26,716 nt of DNA from a virus (IMGVR_UViG_3300032050_000688:1-26716); one strand, 5' to 3'; positions 16,301 through 23,489 are shown, counted from the stretch's first letter. The notes: generated by a model from the letters alone, not told the origin. Translations and numbers: made by a program.

Positions 16301-18066
16301 CTGCGTTCCAAGAATGCAAGATTTTCCTCGTTGAGGAAGAAAAAGAGATACAGGAGGATAACGTGATTCCTGACGGAGTCTATGTGGAAGATGTGGATCC
16401 GACAGAAGCAGCGTCGCTAGTCGCATGCGGCTTTGTCGCTGGCGCGATCCCGGTTGTTCCACCTAAAAGCTGGTTTGACAATCAGCAACTTAATAAGCCA
16501 ACGCCACTTACGGTGACAGACGAAGGCCAAGTGTATGGTCACATTGCTGCATGGCATGTAGATCACATTGGACTAGCGTATGGAACTAAGCCACCTCGCT
16601 CAAAGAGCAAGTACGCCTACTTCCACACAGGAGTGGTTCGTACCGATGATGGAACAGATGTTCCTGTCGGCCAACTAACATTAGCAGGTGGACATGCTTC
16701 ACTCGAGGCTAGCGCTCACGAGGCTGCTCGTCACTATGACGATACCGCCTCTGCGATTGCAGATGTTCACGCAGGTGAAGATGCCTACGGTATCTGGGTA
16801 GCTGGATCAATTCGTCCAGGCGCTACTCCAGAACAAATTCGTGCTCTTCGTGCATCAGCACCTTCTGGTGACTGGCGTCCAATTAAGAACAGCCTTGAGC
16901 TTGTTGCCGTATGTCAGGTAAACGTTCCAGGGTTCCCAATTGCTCGTGCCCGTGTTGCATCAGGCCAGGTTATGGCACTTGTTGCCGCTGGCGCAAGTAC
17001 ATTAGCTAAGCTAAAGAGTGACCCTGTGTCAGAACTTGCTGCTCGTGTACAAAAACTGGAGCAGTTAGAACTAGTAGAACTTTCAGCAAAAGCTGATGGT
17101 GCTCGCGAGCGTTTTGCCGATATTCGTGCAGCCCGTAGGGCAGAACTTCAAGCACAGATCGCCGAGCTTTCTTCTCGCGTTCTTCCAACGGAAGATTATG
17201 AAGACGGATTTGGTTACATCTCCCGTGAGACTCGCCAAAAGCTTGCCAAGGAAGGTAAGGCTCTACCGGACGGTTCTTATCCAATCACAAACGTAGATAG
17301 CCTAAAGGATTCCATCCAGGCCTATGGACGTGGCAAGCCTTCAAAGCGTGCGGCGATTCGTCGTCACATCATGAAGCGTGCTCGCGTTCTTGACCGTGCG
17401 GACCTTATTCCTGAAAAATGGAAGGCAATGTCCTCAGAGGAGATTAGCTTTGCAGTAGAAGGTCTTCGTTCACGTATTCCTGCAACTACAGCCTCAGCAG
17501 AGGAAACAACCGACTTGGGAAAAGCATTAGCGGTTGAGACTGCCGAGCCAGAGGCTAAATACGTCTCTGGCAAGACTCAACCGCGTGATTCTAAAGGAAA
17601 GTTTCGTCAAGTTCTAGCCCGTATTAAGCAGGACCTTGGAGAGTCTGGTCTACAGGACGTTGTAGAAAAGATCGCCGAGACTGAGGGACTAGAAAATGCT
17701 GGTAACTACGTTGAGGCTGCTCGTTCTGCGACGGATCTCATTGGAATTATTGACCGCATTGACTCAAGGGCTCTTAATCCAGAGGCCCTAACAAACGTGC
17801 GCGAGAGTGCACGCGCTCTTGGCGAGACAATCGCCAACCTACCTTTACCTTTTGGAGCGGAAGCAACAAAGGTAAGATTTAGCGATCTACCTCCTGCCCT
17901 ACGTGATCTTGTCGATGACATGATTACAAGGGTTGAAGACAAGATCGGTAAAAAAGACGCGGACGTCGCTACCGAAGGACTACGCGCCTATATGGCTGGA
18001 GGAGACTACTTAAACCAGAGCCAAATAAGCTCTCAATTAAGTAAGCTTCTTCGACTATTAACCTAA
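13336..18066 (+). CDS. Capsid maturation (prohead) protease, giant mosaic form
   Basis: A 1,576-residue protein; GTG at 13336 is chosen because GGAGGAAG lies at 13321-13328. Modules in order: residues 90-180, a conserved basic block (LEWRKEHKRGGTPVGLNTAR, KVRHIAKYFPRHEID); 182-187 SLTADG and 337-344 SAMTAAGE; 369-375 RDASGRF plus a KOW/SH3-like module to 425; a Pro/Ser-rich linker; 734-805, RNRGNAEKLRRYWTVGKGG to KGYCSLRH. The protease core is at 845-1010, with catalytic His897 (GEGHMGS) and Ser945 (FIRGISADMDMF), then VMGVTIVPKPAF, as in U35-type proteases. Residues 1046-1215 (KPTPLTVTDEGQVYGHIAAW, SGDWRPI) are the actinophage protease companion domain. A coiled coil (1228-1283), a YISRETRQKLAKEG module (1288-1365) and a scaffold-like C-terminus (1414-1576) follow. 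It should process scaffold and head proteins. Such proteases are usually much shorter. Confidence 0.9.
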   Translation: MVNVLGVRDSLVLFQSGDSGVVIDKDVNLVVETGDAEALFASSSWNPNSEEISQSMFDLAHGALANLEIKVIVASGRLYTIPRGVQVEAKKALEWRKEHKRGGTPVGLNTARTLSKGGQIGIEKVRHIAKYFPRHEIDKKAEGWQPGEKGFPSRGRIAWALWGGDAGWRWAQAIVERENKKSLTADGYGLPGYEQDPNEYEAPRLYTSDLDAFKEAMEKPEIVSPEFIARVRLDGSGIDRLYKIDLDGSVFVWDGSGWDTLGLYGADIYAYDNALDDNEDIYVEKSHVVIDPDSAIIIAARLQLNPDRCVMVEDIDYDEAQLAARAMNEVDWEYVDSAMTAAGEQSTAPVTDGEYSPEERSKNAARQVRDASGRFASQGSRVVVGGDVQNGVGTIRAINPESSTVKVQFDNGTMADVPAASTEKVDKYIGAISRETIETPGFDTTGILAQPRTPIDRPDVQIPGTLPALRPSDMSEIVNNWPAWVKSQRDQFKGADSATPTSAPAPSSNLKTSPTGTPPSVPTSPGGSPISSQAKPDRAETRWYDESKIPDDRTDKMKDLMKTTGDKLTLDAYDHPLLKNFLNKTVKTKSGETLKPNQLWYQPIAPAVRGAAAAEELTPDNSDVQPLFMALVSPDDPRAVMDLVALVPANSKSTLPMTYKRAEGKWVRDEGILGDLNSATPPPVVPLDSATLQDVLKQIDTNTVTASVVVSETLDHILTVLWGPTLVAAGGLDRNRGNAEKLRRYWTVGKGGLKIRWNTGGDWTRCVRQLSKYLGPRAKGYCSLRHKEMTGMWTGDKKHRQLYGRKGRGRNAFSNDVIATSEEIIERAALNARARDARVRMGLVASIEGYKGSAFKMPLVIPEEIESGDGRKFRKNAIDMRELPLPLMWQIKTGEGHMGSVVVGRIDQMERTDQGIGNAYGVFDTGEYGKEAERLVREGFIRGISADMDMFEAKEEKIEAGDDTEGKVGNGKIDITKARVMGVTIVPKPAFQECKIFLVEEEKEIQEDNVIPDGVYVEDVDPTEAASLVACGFVAGAIPVVPPKSWFDNQQLNKPTPLTVTDEGQVYGHIAAWHVDHIGLAYGTKPPRSKSKYAYFHTGVVRTDDGTDVPVGQLTLAGGHASLEASAHEAARHYDDTASAIADVHAGEDAYGIWVAGSIRPGATPEQIRALRASAPSGDWRPIKNSLELVAVCQVNVPGFPIARARVASGQVMALVAAGASTLAKLKSDPVSELAARVQKLEQLELVELSAKADGARERFADIRAARRAELQAQIAELSSRVLPTEDYEDGFGYISRETRQKLAKEGKALPDGSYPITNVDSLKDSIQAYGRGKPSKRAAIRRHIMKRARVLDRADLIPEKWKAMSSEEISFAVEGLRSRIPATTASAEETTDLGKALAVETAEPEAKYVSGKTQPRDSKGKFRQVLARIKQDLGESGLQDVVEKIAETEGLENAGNYVEAARSATDLIGIIDRIDSRALNPEALTNVRESARALGETIANLPLPFGAEATKVRFSDLPPALRDLVDDMITRVEDKIGKKDADVATEGLRAYMAGGDYLNQSQISSQLSKLLRLLT

Positions 18067-18092
18067 GAAAAGTAATGTATTATTCAATTCGG

Positions 18093-18172
18093 GTGGAGTG
18101 CCTCCACGCTATTGCAGCGGAGTCCCTCGGCCTTGGACTGATCAACGAGACGAATGAGAAATCTCGTTCGTC
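18093..18172 (+). promoter_or_regulatory. Structured RNA leader upstream of the major capsid gene (three hairpins)
   Basis: Three inverted repeats follow one another in the 129 bases between the protease stop and the capsid start. Stem GTGGAG/CTCCAC is at 18093-18107 with a 3-base loop. AGTCC/GGACT is at 18121-18139. A strong 10-bp stem GACGAATGAG/CTCGTTCGTC (one G-U) is at 18149-18172 with loop AAAT. There is no T run, so this is not a simple terminator. It ends 11 bases before the capsid Shine-Dalgarno. A role in mRNA stability, processing or translation of the highly expressed capsid gene is likely but inferred. Confidence 0.6.
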
Positions 18173-18183
18173 GTGACTGGCCC

Positions 18184-18193
18184 GGAGGAGGGA
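18184..18193 (+). promoter_or_regulatory. Ribosome binding site deciding the capsid start
   Basis: GGAGGAGGGA ends two bases before the GTG at 18196. It fixes that GTG as the start rather than the in-frame ATG at 18154, which lies inside a hairpin stem and has no Shine-Dalgarno sequence. Confidence 0.85.
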
Positions 18194-18195
18194 CA

Positions 18196-20205
18196 GTGGA
18201 CCGTATTAAAGAAATGCTAGATACACTAACTGAGCTTAACGAGGATCAACTCGCTGAGCTTCAAAGTGCTATCGTAAGCGAGTTTGAGACGGTTGAAAAG
18301 GAAGATCCAACTCCCCAGACAGTAGATGCGATGACATCACTAGCTGACATGCTTGACACAGTACGCAATGAAGCAAAGCGTCGCGAGGCACAAGCTGAAG
18401 AGCTTGCTGCACGTGCTGCAGAGGCTGCAATGCGCGTCAAGGGTGAAGCTGAAGATGCTCCAAAGGCTGAAGGCGAAGCCGAACCTATGGAAGAGGACAA
18501 AGAAGCTGAAAAAGCTCCTGCTGTTCCTGCTATGGAAGAGGAAAAGCCAGCAGACAAAGAGCCAATGGCTGAAGCGTCAACAACTGTGGATAAGGTTTCT
18601 GAATTATCGACCGATAACACTACCGCTGAGACAATTGTCGAAGCAACACCAGCTGCCGAGGCAGCTACAGAAGCTGCACCTGTAACAGAGGCAGCCGCAA
18701 CAGAAGTTAAGGCAGAGGAAACCACAACCGTGGAATTCGCTGCAGAAGAAGCTAAGGTAGAAGCAGTTGCTGAAGAGGCACCTGCTGTAACTGCAGCAGC
18801 AGAAGAGGCACCAGTTGCCGAGGCTGTAGCTGAAGTTGTTGCCGAGGCAGAAGCACAAACCACAACAACAGAAACCGCTCAAGTTATTGAGCAGAAGGAG
18901 CAGGAGGCACCAGTGACCGCCGCCGCATCAACAGAGGATACCTCAAACATCGAGGTTCCAGCTGACCGTCGCCCAGTAGCTCAGAGTTCAGCAGCCGCAG
19001 TGGCAATCACAGCGGGCGCTGATATTCCTGGCTACACAGCAGGCAGTGAAGTAAAGGACATGAACGAAGTAGCTGGCCTTATGGCAAAGCGTCTTCATGG
19101 ATTCCGTAACGTAAATGGTGGAAATGGCGAGCAACACATCGTTGCTTCATTCTCTACCTCATTCCCAGAGGAGCGCACTCTTACTACAGATGCTGAATCC
19201 AACTGGGCAAAAATCCAGGCAGTAACATCCCCTGAGGCACTTGTTGCTTCTGGTGGACACGTTGCTCCATTCGAGGTTAAGTACGATATCTTTGGTATCG
19301 GCTCAACCGCTCGTCCAGTTCGCGATTGCCTACCTAGATTCCAGGCTAACCGCGGCGGTATTCGTTTCGTAACTCCACCAGTACTTAGCTCATATGCTAA
19401 CGCTGTTGGTGTTTGGACAAACGCCGTTGACACAAACCCAGGCACCGAGACCAAGCTTAGCTTGACAGTTGCTGCAGCAGCAGAGACCACCGTCGCAACA
19501 GACGCTGTAACTCTACAAATGCAGTTCGGTAACCTTGCAACACGCGCATATCCAGAGCTTATCGCTCGTCACAACGAGCTTGGCTTGATTCAACATGCAC
19601 GTGAGGCCGAGCAAAACATCATGACCAAGATCGGTGACGCTTCAACAGCAGTCACAAGCACATCCCTAATCGGATTTGGCCGCGATTTCTTGGTACAAAT
19701 TGGCCGCGCAGCAGCAGCCTACCGTTCACGTCACCGTCTAGAGAATGATGCACCACTACGTGCAATCATCCCTGGCTGGGTAAAGGACGCAATGGCAGCA
19801 GATCTCACAATCGCAGCACCTGGAGATAACACTCTAAATGCATACGCAGAGATCGATGGATACGTCGCATCACGTGGAGTAAATCTATGTGTGTCTCTTG
19901 ACGGCAACGTATTCGGCTCACAATCAGCTGGCGCTCTAAACGAGTTCTCAGATACATTCGTATGGTACATCTTCGCAGAGGGTTCATTCCTCTTCTTAGA
20001 CGGTGGCACACTTGATCTTGGAATCGTTCGCGACAGCACACTTGTTGGAACAAACGACTACAAGATGTTCGTTGAGACCTTTGAAGGTGTCGCGTTCGTT
20101 GGTGTCGAGTCCCTCAAGGTAACAAGCACCATTAGCGTCAACGGCGTAGCAGCAGCTCTCCGTGACACAACTGGTGGCGCAACAGCTGCGGCAATTGAGT
20201 ACTAA
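18196..20205 (+). CDS. Major capsid protein (HK97 fold) with N-terminal scaffold-like arm
   Basis: A 669-residue protein starting at GTG 18196. Residues 1-80 (DRIKEMLDTLTELNEDQLAE and a helix to EELAARAAEAAMRV) are a coiled-coil scaffold-like (delta) arm. Residues 80-245 are acidic Ala/Glu/Pro/Thr low complexity. PVTAAA at 239-244 marks a likely maturation cleavage site, followed by ADRRPVAQ. From about 265 comes the actinophage HK97-fold capsid: VASFSTSFPEERTL, GGHVAPFEVKYDIFG, IRFVTPPVL, NLATRAYPELIARHNELGLI, and the E-loop/A-domain end GTLDLGIVRDSTLVGTNDYK. The capsid part alone (about 400 residues) is normal for the family; the arm makes it long. Codons such as ATC, TTC and TAC are more frequent than in the giant neighbours, as expected for very high expression. 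A strong leader precedes it and a hairpin follows. Confidence 0.95.
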   Translation: MDRIKEMLDTLTELNEDQLAELQSAIVSEFETVEKEDPTPQTVDAMTSLADMLDTVRNEAKRREAQAEELAARAAEAAMRVKGEAEDAPKAEGEAEPMEEDKEAEKAPAVPAMEEEKPADKEPMAEASTTVDKVSELSTDNTTAETIVEATPAAEAATEAAPVTEAAATEVKAEETTTVEFAAEEAKVEAVAEEAPAVTAAAEEAPVAEAVAEVVAEAEAQTTTTETAQVIEQKEQEAPVTAAASTEDTSNIEVPADRRPVAQSSAAAVAITAGADIPGYTAGSEVKDMNEVAGLMAKRLHGFRNVNGGNGEQHIVASFSTSFPEERTLTTDAESNWAKIQAVTSPEALVASGGHVAPFEVKYDIFGIGSTARPVRDCLPRFQANRGGIRFVTPPVLSSYANAVGVWTNAVDTNPGTETKLSLTVAAAAETTVATDAVTLQMQFGNLATRAYPELIARHNELGLIQHAREAEQNIMTKIGDASTAVTSTSLIGFGRDFLVQIGRAAAAYRSRHRLENDAPLRAIIPGWVKDAMAADLTIAAPGDNTLNAYAEIDGYVASRGVNLCVSLDGNVFGSQSAGALNEFSDTFVWYIFAEGSFLFLDGGTLDLGIVRDSTLVGTNDYKMFVETFEGVAFVGVESLKVTSTISVNGVAAALRDTTGGATAAAIEY

Positions 20206-20230
20206 GCCGTAACCACGTTAGTAATGTTGA

Positions 20231-20256
20231 GGAGGGGCTCGGAAACGGGCCCCTCC
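20231..20256 (+). terminator. Strong hairpin with GAAA tetraloop after the capsid gene
   Basis: An 11-bp stem (GGAGGGGCTCG with CGGGCCCCTCC, one U-G pair) closes a GAAA loop 25 bases after the capsid stop. No T run follows. It could be a terminator of the kind without a U tract, or an mRNA 3' stabiliser or processing site. Confidence 0.7.
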
Positions 20257-20297
20257 GATACAAATAACAAAACAAACTTTTAGATTAGGAAGTAAAG

Positions 20298-21173
20298 ATG
20301 GCTTTTAGAGGAGTCTTTGAGGCACCGATGCACGTGCCTTCAGCGTTTGGACTATTTACTGTTGTCAAGCCTGATACTGCACCTAAAGAAGATCAATGGA
20401 TCCGTGGTTTTTCTCAGTACTGGGATACCGGATATTACTCAGCAAAAAACTGGGACGATACAGATACAACTTCATACACTCTTGCATCAGATGCAACACC
20501 AACTCGTTACGACGAGATTAAACCATTTTTTATCGAGGTTGAAGACTATCGATCAACATTAGGATTACTTGGCGTTGACCATATTGAAAGAATTAAAGGT
20601 CAACTAGACGGAATTACACAAAAGGCAGTCGAAAAGGAACTTTGGGACGGCGCTGTTCGTATTGGACGAAGCCACTCAAATAAAGCGCTAGTTCATCCTG
20701 ACGCAACCATTATTAACTCTGGAAATGCCCTAAGCCCACGCAGAGCCTTAGCAATGCTTGAACAACATATTGCAGAGGCTTCTCCATGTGGAGAACAGGG
20801 TGTTATTCATATGACCCGCGACGTAGCAACCTTACTCGCAGGAGACAGTCACCTTTTAATGCACCAAGAAGGAAAGGCACACCTACAAACACTAGGTGGA
20901 ACGCCTGTAATTGTAGGCTCTGGTTACTCAGGAGCAGGTCCAACTGACGCTGCTGGAAATACTGAAGACCCTAGCCACACAAACAAATGGATGTACGCCA
21001 CCGGTACTGTCAAGGTTGTCCTTGGCGATATTGATGTCGTCACTGACACCTTAGCACAAGGCTTTGATGTGTCGGGAAATCAGAACGATATGCGTCTCAA
21101 GGCAATCCGCCCAGCGGCTGTTTACTTTGATACAACTATCCACGTCGCAGTAAGAATAGATCTAACAGCGTAG
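20298..21173 (+). CDS. Virion structural protein adjacent to the major capsid gene
   Basis: A 291-residue protein with AGGAAG at 20287-20292 before the ATG. It opens with MAFRGVFEAPMHVPSAFGLF. The middle part has PCGEQGVIHMTRDVATLLAG, and the end has LQTLGGTPVIVGSGYSGAGP, KWMYATGTVKVVLGDIDVV and RPAAVYFDTTIHVAVRIDLT. I recall proteins with this start and this C-terminal pattern directly after the capsid gene in many actinophages, where they are usually uncharacterised virion proteins. The final strands resemble the end of an HK97-like fold, so a capsid-related minor or vertex protein is possible; that is inference. It has its own ribosome binding site after a hairpin, and precedes the major tail gene by 40 bases. 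Confidence 0.78.
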   Translation: MAFRGVFEAPMHVPSAFGLFTVVKPDTAPKEDQWIRGFSQYWDTGYYSAKNWDDTDTTSYTLASDATPTRYDEIKPFFIEVEDYRSTLGLLGVDHIERIKGQLDGITQKAVEKELWDGAVRIGRSHSNKALVHPDATIINSGNALSPRRALAMLEQHIAEASPCGEQGVIHMTRDVATLLAGDSHLLMHQEGKAHLQTLGGTPVIVGSGYSGAGPTDAAGNTEDPSHTNKWMYATGTVKVVLGDIDVVTDTLAQGFDVSGNQNDMRLKAIRPAAVYFDTTIHVAVRIDLTA

Positions 21174-21213
21174 AATTATCTACGTTGATAGCTAAATAAG
21201 GAGAAAGAAACAC

Positions 21214-22260
21214 ATGGCAACTCAAGATTACGCCGCAAGTATTCAAGGCGTGTCCATTCGGGTTACTCGCCTCGATGCGGCCGGTAATCTTCTGAATGGT
21301 GCGGGAGACAGCTACACTACGTCAGCTTTCATCCGCGTATCATTTACGCCTGAATATGAAGAAGGAGATGAAATTACAGAGAAGGCTGCTGATGGCACCG
21401 TCTGTGTAGTTTACAAGTCCCCAGATACGCTAAAGCGTATCACGATGGAACTGGCAATTTGTGAGCCAGATCCTGAACTAACACAACTTTTGTCCGGTGG
21501 CCTTTTGCTTCGCAAAAACACTGGAACATTCGCAGCACCAAATCGCAAGTCAATCGGTTGGTCTTCACCAGCTGTTGGTGATGATCCTGCAGCAGCAGGC
21601 GTTGCCCTTGAGTGCTGGTCGTTTGCAATTAAGGATGGAAAGAAGAGCTCAACTCTTCCTTACTTCCACTGGGTATTCCCTTACGTCAAGATTCGTCAAT
21701 CTGGCGACCGTGTAATTGAGAATGGTTTGCTTGCAAACACATTCGAAGGTTATGGTCTTGGAAACACGAACTTTGGTTCAGGCCTTGATGAGCGCTGGGA
21801 GTTCCCAGTTGCAACAGAGCGTCCATACTCATATGCACGCGCTGCATGGGCACCAACAGGTCGTAACGGTTTCTATACCTGGCACCCAGATATTACAAAG
21901 TCAGTAAACAACAAAGCTTTATCAAGCAACGTTGCAACTCTGACAACCTCAACAGCTCACACTTTTGCAGTTGGCGATACAGTAACCGTGAGTGGTATTG
22001 ATGCAACATTCAATGGTACCTTCACAATTACTGCCGTGCCAAGCACAACAACCTTCCGCTATGCTAAGACAGCTGGTGACGTTGGTTCAGTTGCAGTGAG
22101 CCCAGTAGGAACAGCACTAGTTCCAACCAACAGCCGTGCAGTCACTGACTTCACAAGCCAAGGTTCAACAAGTGAATATAACGTTCCTGGAAACAATGAT
22201 TACAACGCCGATCTACCAATCGACTTCATCATTGCTTCATCTGAGGATCCAGTAGCGTAG
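21214..22260 (+). CDS. Major tail protein with C-terminal Ig-like/decoration module
   Basis: The tail tube subunit, 348 residues, with AAGGAG at 21198-21203. Residues 10-230 show the actinophage tube pattern: SIRVTRLDAAGNLLNGAGDS, FTPEYEEGDEITEKAADGTV, PDTLKRITMELAICEPDPEL, and the beta-rich PYFHWVFPYVKIRQSGDRV to ERWEFPV. Residues about 232-305 form an added module, with SSNVATLTTSTAHTFAVGD, TVTVSGIDATFNGTFTITAV and TTFRYAK. This module recurs in many unrelated phage virion proteins. It would sit on the tube surface and could act in weak host-surface binding or stabilisation. The rest (to 348) is polar. The gene lies before the head-tail joining genes, unlike the lambda or HK97 order. A strong hairpin follows the stop. 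Confidence 0.88.
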   Translation: MATQDYAASIQGVSIRVTRLDAAGNLLNGAGDSYTTSAFIRVSFTPEYEEGDEITEKAADGTVCVVYKSPDTLKRITMELAICEPDPELTQLLSGGLLLRKNTGTFAAPNRKSIGWSSPAVGDDPAAAGVALECWSFAIKDGKKSSTLPYFHWVFPYVKIRQSGDRVIENGLLANTFEGYGLGNTNFGSGLDERWEFPVATERPYSYARAAWAPTGRNGFYTWHPDITKSVNNKALSSNVATLTTSTAHTFAVGDTVTVSGIDATFNGTFTITAVPSTTTFRYAKTAGDVGSVAVSPVGTALVPTNSRAVTDFTSQGSTSEYNVPGNNDYNADLPIDFIIASSEDPVA

Positions 22261-22271
22261 TTTCGTAATTT

Positions 22272-22322
22272 GGGCGGTGTGCCAATGTGTAAATATATGT
22301 ACACAGGTACACCGCCCGTTTT
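22272..22322 (+). terminator. Long intrinsic-terminator-like hairpin after the major tail gene
   Basis: A 12-bp stem (GGGCGGTGTGCC with GGTACACCGCCC, one G-U) continues, after a 2-base bulge, into a further 6 bp (TGTGTA with TACACA) and an 8-base loop. GTTTT follows at 22318-22322. The stem starts 11 bases after the stop codon. It is a good intrinsic terminator and would lower expression of the joining and tail genes relative to capsid and tube. Confidence 0.82.
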
Positions 22323-22346
22323 ACTAATAGGACAAGAAGGACGGGT

Positions 22347-23489
22347 ATGAGTAATCTTTGGGTAACACCAGAAGAGCTTGGCAGCTACGCCAACTCAGAG
22401 TTTGCCTACGAGGCATGCAAATCGGCCTCTGGTCTTCTCTGGGCAATGTCAGGTCGCAAGTACAGTGGTGTAACAACTGTAACTGAGCGCTACGTATGCC
22501 AAAACCGTGTATTTCGTTTAGGTGCGTCTGTAAACACATATCAAGCCTTATTGCTTGACGGCGCAGTATTTAACATTCCATCTGATGAATTTGATAATTT
22601 TAATGACCGTGTTGTTGACGGCCTCTCTCCAGAGTCACGTATTCGTCTTCGTGGTCGTCCTGTAACAAAGGTTCACTCAATTCGTCGCCGTGACGGAATC
22701 ATCATTGACCCATCGGCGTACTACCTCGTAGATCATTCAACTATTCAAGCAGCGACAGGTGTCCCATGGACTCCATGTAACCTTGAGGTTACCTATTCAT
22801 ACGGAACCTACCCTCCAACAATGGGTAAGATGGCTGCTCGCACTCTAGCCATTGAGTTTGCCAAGCTATTTGCAGATGATGATGACTGCGCCCTTCCACA
22901 ACGTGTTACCTCAATTGCACGCCAAGGCGTCTCCTACACTCTTCTTGATAATCAAGACTTTATCGAGGAAATGCGCACAGGAATTTACATGGTTGACCTG
23001 TTTCTTAAGTCGGTTAACCCTGATAAGGCAAGAACTAAATCTCGTGTCTTCTCTCCCGACGTTCCTCGCGGTCGTCGCTATACTCCAAAGCCTCTTCGTC
23101 TTGGTACAAGCGAGTTGGATATGGCAATTACCTCTACAGGAGGTACCGTAACAGTTCCTCTTGAGTATATTGCCGCTGAGTTCTTAGTAGAGCAAGGCGA
23201 CTGGGTTCCAAATCTTATTATCCGTAACTATGGAGAAACAAAGCAGCTTGATCTTGACCAAGGAGCAGTAAGTATCGACGAGGCAGCGTATGACATCACG
23301 TTTAACATTGCCTACAACGATGCTCTTCGCACTATGGGCATGGTAGATCCTGGAACGTATGATCTTTATGCATCACGTCCAAGCGTAGAAACACCGGGAA
23401 CCACCGAAACCGTTCTTATCTGCTCTGGAAACGTAAGATTCCAGTTGGCTAACTCTAGTATCAATGCTTTTAATATCGGTGGAAACTAA
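22347..23489 (+). CDS. Head-to-tail adaptor (HK97 gp6-like) with extra C-terminal beta domain
   Basis: A 380-residue protein; AGAAGGA at 22335-22341 precedes the ATG. The N-terminal 230 residues match head-tail adaptors that sit under the portal: WVTPEELGSYANSEFAYEAC (helical start), SGRKYSGVTTVTERYVCQ, LRGRPVTKVHSIRRRDGIII, NLEVTYSYGTYPPTMGKMAA and a helical end. From about 250 a separate domain follows (LDMAITSTGGTVTVPLEYIA, LVEQGDWVPNLIIRNYGETK, then PGTYDLYASR and LICSGNVRFQL). Its GD-W-P and G-T-Y-D pattern resembles the Ig-like/BppU-type beta sandwich seen in baseplate proteins. Usual adaptors lack it. The first domain is well supported; the name for the second is inference. Confidence 0.82.
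   Translation: MSNLWVTPEELGSYANSEFAYEACKSASGLLWAMSGRKYSGVTTVTERYVCQNRVFRLGASVNTYQALLLDGAVFNIPSDEFDNFNDRVVDGLSPESRIRLRGRPVTKVHSIRRRDGIIIDPSAYYLVDHSTIQAATGVPWTPCNLEVTYSYGTYPPTMGKMAARTLAIEFAKLFADDDDCALPQRVTSIARQGVSYTLLDNQDFIEEMRTGIYMVDLFLKSVNPDKARTKSRVFSPDVPRGRRYTPKPLRLGTSELDMAITSTGGTVTVPLEYIAAEFLVEQGDWVPNLIIRNYGETKQLDLDQGAVSIDEAAYDITFNIAYNDALRTMGMVDPGTYDLYASRPSVETPGTTETVLICSGNVRFQLANSSINAFNIGGN

Noticed and set aside
18050-18084. Possible promoter (TTCGAC and TATTAT) before the capsid gene
   Set aside because: The elements match poorly and have poor spacing (22 bases), so I do not call a promoter.
18093-18172. tRNA-like reading of the capsid leader
   Set aside because: The stems do not form a cloverleaf, there is no anticodon arm or T-loop at the right distance, and no CCA end.
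18154-18195. ATG start for the capsid protein at 18154
   Set aside because: It sits in a hairpin stem with no Shine-Dalgarno, and the family-typical N-terminus begins at GTG 18196.
18261-18863. Minus-strand 200-codon open frame rich in Ser/Ala
   Set aside because: It mirrors the low-complexity Ala/Glu/Thr part of the capsid arm; the composition explains the open frame, and it has no ribosome binding site or family pattern.
21174-21213. TATC/GATA inverted repeat before the tail tube gene
   Set aside because: Only 4 bp of AT-rich pairing; expected by chance.
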